A stretch of DNA of 7,407 bases, taken from Planctomycetota bacterium (GTDB lineage Bacteria; Planctomycetota; PLA2; JAEUHO01). The DNA is taken from the NCBI GenBank assembly GCA_026647295.1, contig JAPKHB010000192.1:1-7407 (forward strand). Reading direction: 5' to 3'. Within the stretch, counting starts at the first letter, position 1. Every line of letters begins with the position of its first letter. Below the pieces are notes generated by a model that worked only from the letters and a program-made list of their open reading frames with translations, was not told the DNA's origin and did no database searches. Shown here in pieces: positions 4,795-7,407 of this stretch. The position numbers and the translations under genes were made by a program.

Positions 4795-7407
4795 TCACCG
4801 GACAGACTCCGCAGGCAGGTCGGCGAACGGGTCCTCCAGCGGGGGCAGCAGGTCGAACAGGGTGAACCCATCGCCCAGGTCACCTGGGGCCGTGGAGAGG
4901 ACGAGGTCCAGGCGTGCGTCCCGCGGTACGGCCACCCAGGTCTGCGTCGATCCCTCCGCTCGGGAATACACCCGCACCAGGACCCTGGGTGAAGCGCGGC
5001 ATGCCAGCCGAAACTCCCCCTGCGGACCCGACTCGGTGTGCGCGTGCCATCCACCCTCCGTGTCGCAGGGATCCGGATCTGCGGTCACCCGGGCATCCGG
5101 AACGGCCGCCCCGTCGGGGCTCAAGACGCGCCCCACGACCCACGCGGTACGTTCAAGCCGCAGGAGCACTTCGGCCCCGTCGGTGTCGCGCCCCATCACG
5201 ACTTCGCGACTCATTCCCACCTCACCATCGTGCCGGGGCAGGGCCGTAACACAGCACCTCGCGGGGTCCATGCCGGTCCAACGAAACCGCCCTTCCCCGT
5301 CGGTGACTGCATGGAACAAGTCTTCCGGATCCGGGCCCGGCGGGTCGATGTAGAGGGCCGGACAGCCGGTGACGCGGACGCCAGCCGCCGGCCGGCCCTC
5401 CGCATCAAGGACCGCCCCTTGGAGGGTCGCGCCCGCCGCCAATGCGAGCGTTCCGACGTCCGTCGTCTGCCCCGGGACGAGGGAAAAGGCCGCCGAGCGT
5501 GCCGGCCGGTAGCCCTCCCGGCGCGCCACGACCTCCCCGGGCCCGTCCCGCCACGCGCGGATCGCCTTGGGCTCAAGGTCCCGGATCACGAAGCGACCCT
5601 GTTCGTCGGTGAACGCCCAACGAATGCCCACCCCGTGGTCCGAGCCGCTCCAGGACACGTGGGCGCCGGCGACTCCGCGCCCGTCGGCGTCGACCACGCG
5701 CCCCCGCACGGCGGCGGACGGGATCAGCGTCAGCGAAACCGTCGGCACTCCGCCCGGGTAGGTGACGGGCGCCCAGGGTCGCTCCACGACCCAACCGGGC
5801 GCCCAGGCCCGGACCCAGAGTTCCGAGGGGGACGTCGTGGACCGATCGATCGCCACGTCCTCGAGGCAAAACGCGCCGGAGGCGTCCGAGACGGCCTCGA
5901 CCTTGGGCGGCCAGTTCCCGTAGCAGGCCGTGTGGATCGGGATTCCGGGCATCGGCCGCCCGTTCACCCCGCGAACGATCCCCCGCACGGTTGTGGCGGG
6001 TCGCATCGTCAACCCGACGTCCAGGTCCAGCGTGGTTCGCGCGAGCACCTGCGCGGGGACGTCAAGTGCCTGATAGCAGGCGCCCCCCGCTTGGTCCGCC
6101 TCCGGGACCGGGAAGCGCGCGATGCGAAACCAACCCTTCTGCACCGAGAGTTCCTTCAGGACGCCGGCGGGGAGCATCAGGTCGAGGTGTCCACGGGCAT
6201 CCGTCGCCCCCTGCCAGCACCAGTCCTCGGGGGGGCCGGCAGGGGACTGCGGACCCTCCGGAGCGGCGGTCGCCAGAACGACGCACTCCACGCGCGCCCC
6301 ACCCACGGCCGTTCCGTCGCGCGCATCGGTCACCCGGAGGCGCAGCAGAGCCGCCACGGGAAGGCGCAGAAGCAGCCGGGCCGGTGGCAACGACGCGATG
6401 GAGAAGGCGGTGTGGACGTGGCCGCGCGCCGTGACGAACAGTCGGGCCGGCGGGTCGTCAGCGAACGCGAGGGCAAAGCGCCCCTCCGCATCGGTGGTGG
6501 TCCAACGTGGGAGATCCCGCAGAGAGGCGCGGTCGGCGTCGACGACCTGCGCGCCCGCAACGGGCCGATCCTCCGTGTCAACGACGCGGCCCTCCAGCCA
6601 CCGGGCCGGGCGAAGGATCAGGATGGGGTCGCGGGAGCCCCCGACGGGGTCGACCGTCCCCACCCACCGCGCGGGGGCGGCCCCCTCGCGGGTGGCGCGC
6701 AACAGGTAACGGCCTGGGCGCACGGCCGCGAATTCGGCCATGCCCTCGCTGTCGGTCAAGGCGCTGTGCGCGACGCCGCGGTCAAGGCTGGGCCAGTCGT
6801 ACCCCGTCGGTAGGGGGTCCGAAAGCCCCTCGATCTCCGGGGGAATCACGAGCGCCTCGACACGGGCCCCCGCGACCGGCCGGGACGCCGCGTCCCACAC
6901 GGTTACGCGCCAGGTCCGGGCGACGCCCACATGGATCACGCCCAGGTCCGTGGTCTGGCCCCGCACCACGTCCACGTCCGCGCGGCACACCCGAGGAAGC
7001 CCGGACGCCTGCACCCCCAGGACGTACCACGGCCCGGCGGGCACGCCCTCGAGCGCCGCCCGGCCGTCCGACGTGGTCCGCGTCGTGAAATGGACAGCCT
7101 CCGACCCATGCCCCGTGCCATGGAGAACGACCTCCGCGCCGGCCGCCTCGGCGCCCGTTCGCGCGTCCACGACGCGGAGTACCAGGCGTCCACGACCGGC
7201 AAGGCGTGGGTCGAGGGGTGGCTGGCGAACGCCAAGGGGGAGGGCCTCCCCCGCATCGCTCCCGCCTTCGGACGACGCCGTCGTGCCGCGCAGGACCACC
7301 GGCCCTCGCGCCCCCTCAACCGGCGGGAGCGGCCGCGCGGGCTCCGCTCCCCGGGGATCCCAAGGCAGGCCGAGCCATGCGGCCAACCCCAGTCCGAACG
7401 CCGTGGC
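4795..7407 (-). CDS. Large multi-module CarboxypepD_reg-like protein, N-terminus beyond right edge (large protein 2)
   Basis: The frame is open to the right edge and ends at TGA 4797-4795, giving 870 visible residues. The first visible residues (ATAFGLGLAAWLGLPWDPRG) look like the end of a signal peptide or membrane anchor, so the true start is probably a few tens of bases outside the window. The TTG at 7386 falls inside this hydrophobic stretch and is an unlikely start. A proline-rich linker follows, then eight CarboxypepD_reg-like modules near residues 75-159, 166-266, 271-352, 354-470, 473-562, 566-655, 661-752 and 756-839. Each has the V-x-D-x-x-G-x-P-V-x-G-A opening and a D-x-x-G-x-F core, for example TDAEGRFALAF and TDEQGRFVIRD. 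The protein ends in an acidic-hydrophobic tail, FTLFDLLPPLEDPFADLP. No enzyme domain is visible. It shares its plan with large protein 1, 443 bases further down the same strand, and is probably a related exported structural or binding protein of unknown function. Confidence 0.85.
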   Translation of the reverse strand, partial: ATAFGLGLAAWLGLPWDPRGAEPARPLPPVEGARGPVVLRGTTASSEGGSDAGEALPLGVRQPPLDPRLAGRGRLVLRVVDARTGAEAAGAEVVLHGTGHGSEAVHFTTRTTSDGRAALEGVPAGPWYVLGVQASGLPRVCRADVDVVRGQTTDLGVIHVGVARTWRVTVWDAASRPVAGARVEALVIPPEIEGLSDPLPTGYDWPSLDRGVAHSALTDSEGMAEFAAVRPGRYLLRATREGAAPARWVGTVDPVGGSRDPILILRPARWLEGRVVDTEDRPVAGAQVVDADRASLRDLPRWTTTDAEGRFALAFADDPPARLFVTARGHVHTAFSIASLPPARLLLRLPVAALLRLRVTDARDGTAVGGARVECVVLATAAPEGPQSPAGPPEDWCWQGATDARGHLDLMLPAGVLKELSVQKGWFRIARFPVPEADQAGGACYQALDVPAQVLARTTLDLDVGLTMRPATTVRGIVRGVNGRPMPGIPIHTACYGNWPPKVEAVSDASGAFCLEDVAIDRSTTSPSELWVRAWAPGWVVERPWAPVTYPGGVPTVSLTLIPSAAVRGRVVDADGRGVAGAHVSWSGSDHGVGIRWAFTDEQGRFVIRDLEPKAIRAWRDGPGEVVARREGYRPARSAAFSLVPGQTTDVGTLALAAGATLQGAVLDAEGRPAAGVRVTGCPALYIDPPGPDPEDLFHAVTDGEGRFRWTGMDPARCCVTALPRHDGEVGMSREVVMGRDTDGAEVLLRLERTAWVVGRVLSPDGAAVPDARVTADPDPCDTEGGWHAHTESGPQGEFRLACRASPRVLVRVYSRAEGSTQTWVAVPRDARLDLVLSTAPGDLGDGFTLFDLLPPLEDPFADLPAESVR

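Noticed and set aside
5038..6813. A 591-codon plus-strand open frame opposite large protein 2
   Set aside because: It has no recognisable domain, is rich in Arg, Gly, Pro and His, and mirrors the opposite strand's modular gene. It is a shadow frame.

Overview
This is a very GC-rich window with three minus-strand genes and the tail of an insertion sequence at the left edge. The base composition, plus two very large exported proteins built almost entirely of carboxypeptidase-regulatory-like (CarboxypepD_reg) beta-sandwich modules, suggests a high-GC Gram-negative lineage such as Planctomycetota, Myxococcota or a relative. That placement is an inference from style; there is no marker gene here.

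Layout. Bases 1-405 are the 3' end of an ISL3-type insertion sequence on the plus strand: the C-terminal 126 residues of its transposase, then a probable right terminal inverted repeat (383-405) and an AT-rich 8-base candidate target duplication (406-413). Bases 414-568 are non-coding and hold a large imperfect inverted repeat (446-542). Bases 569-4351 (minus) encode a protein of about 1260 residues with a signal-peptide-like segment and about thirteen CarboxypepD_reg-like modules, nine clear and four degenerate. Bases 4437-4637 (minus) encode a 66-residue VapB-type antitoxin with no VapC toxin beside it. A 157-base gap (4638-4794) contains an imperfect hairpin (4723-4771). Bases 4795-7407 (minus) encode a second multi-module protein. 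It has eight modules, and its start lies beyond the right edge; the last visible upstream residues look like the end of a signal peptide or membrane anchor.

How the parts may relate. Transcription on the minus strand runs large protein 2, then vapB, then large protein 1. The two large genes share architecture and are probably related exported rod-like proteins of unknown function. The solitary antitoxin between them looks like the remnant of a toxin-antitoxin pair, or a stand-alone regulator. The insertion sequence arrives from the opposite side, convergent with the 3' end of large protein 1, and appears to have landed in the intergenic region without breaking that gene. I found no catalytic domain, RNA gene or CRISPR array. 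The long plus-strand open frames opposite the two big genes are judged to be GC-rich shadows.
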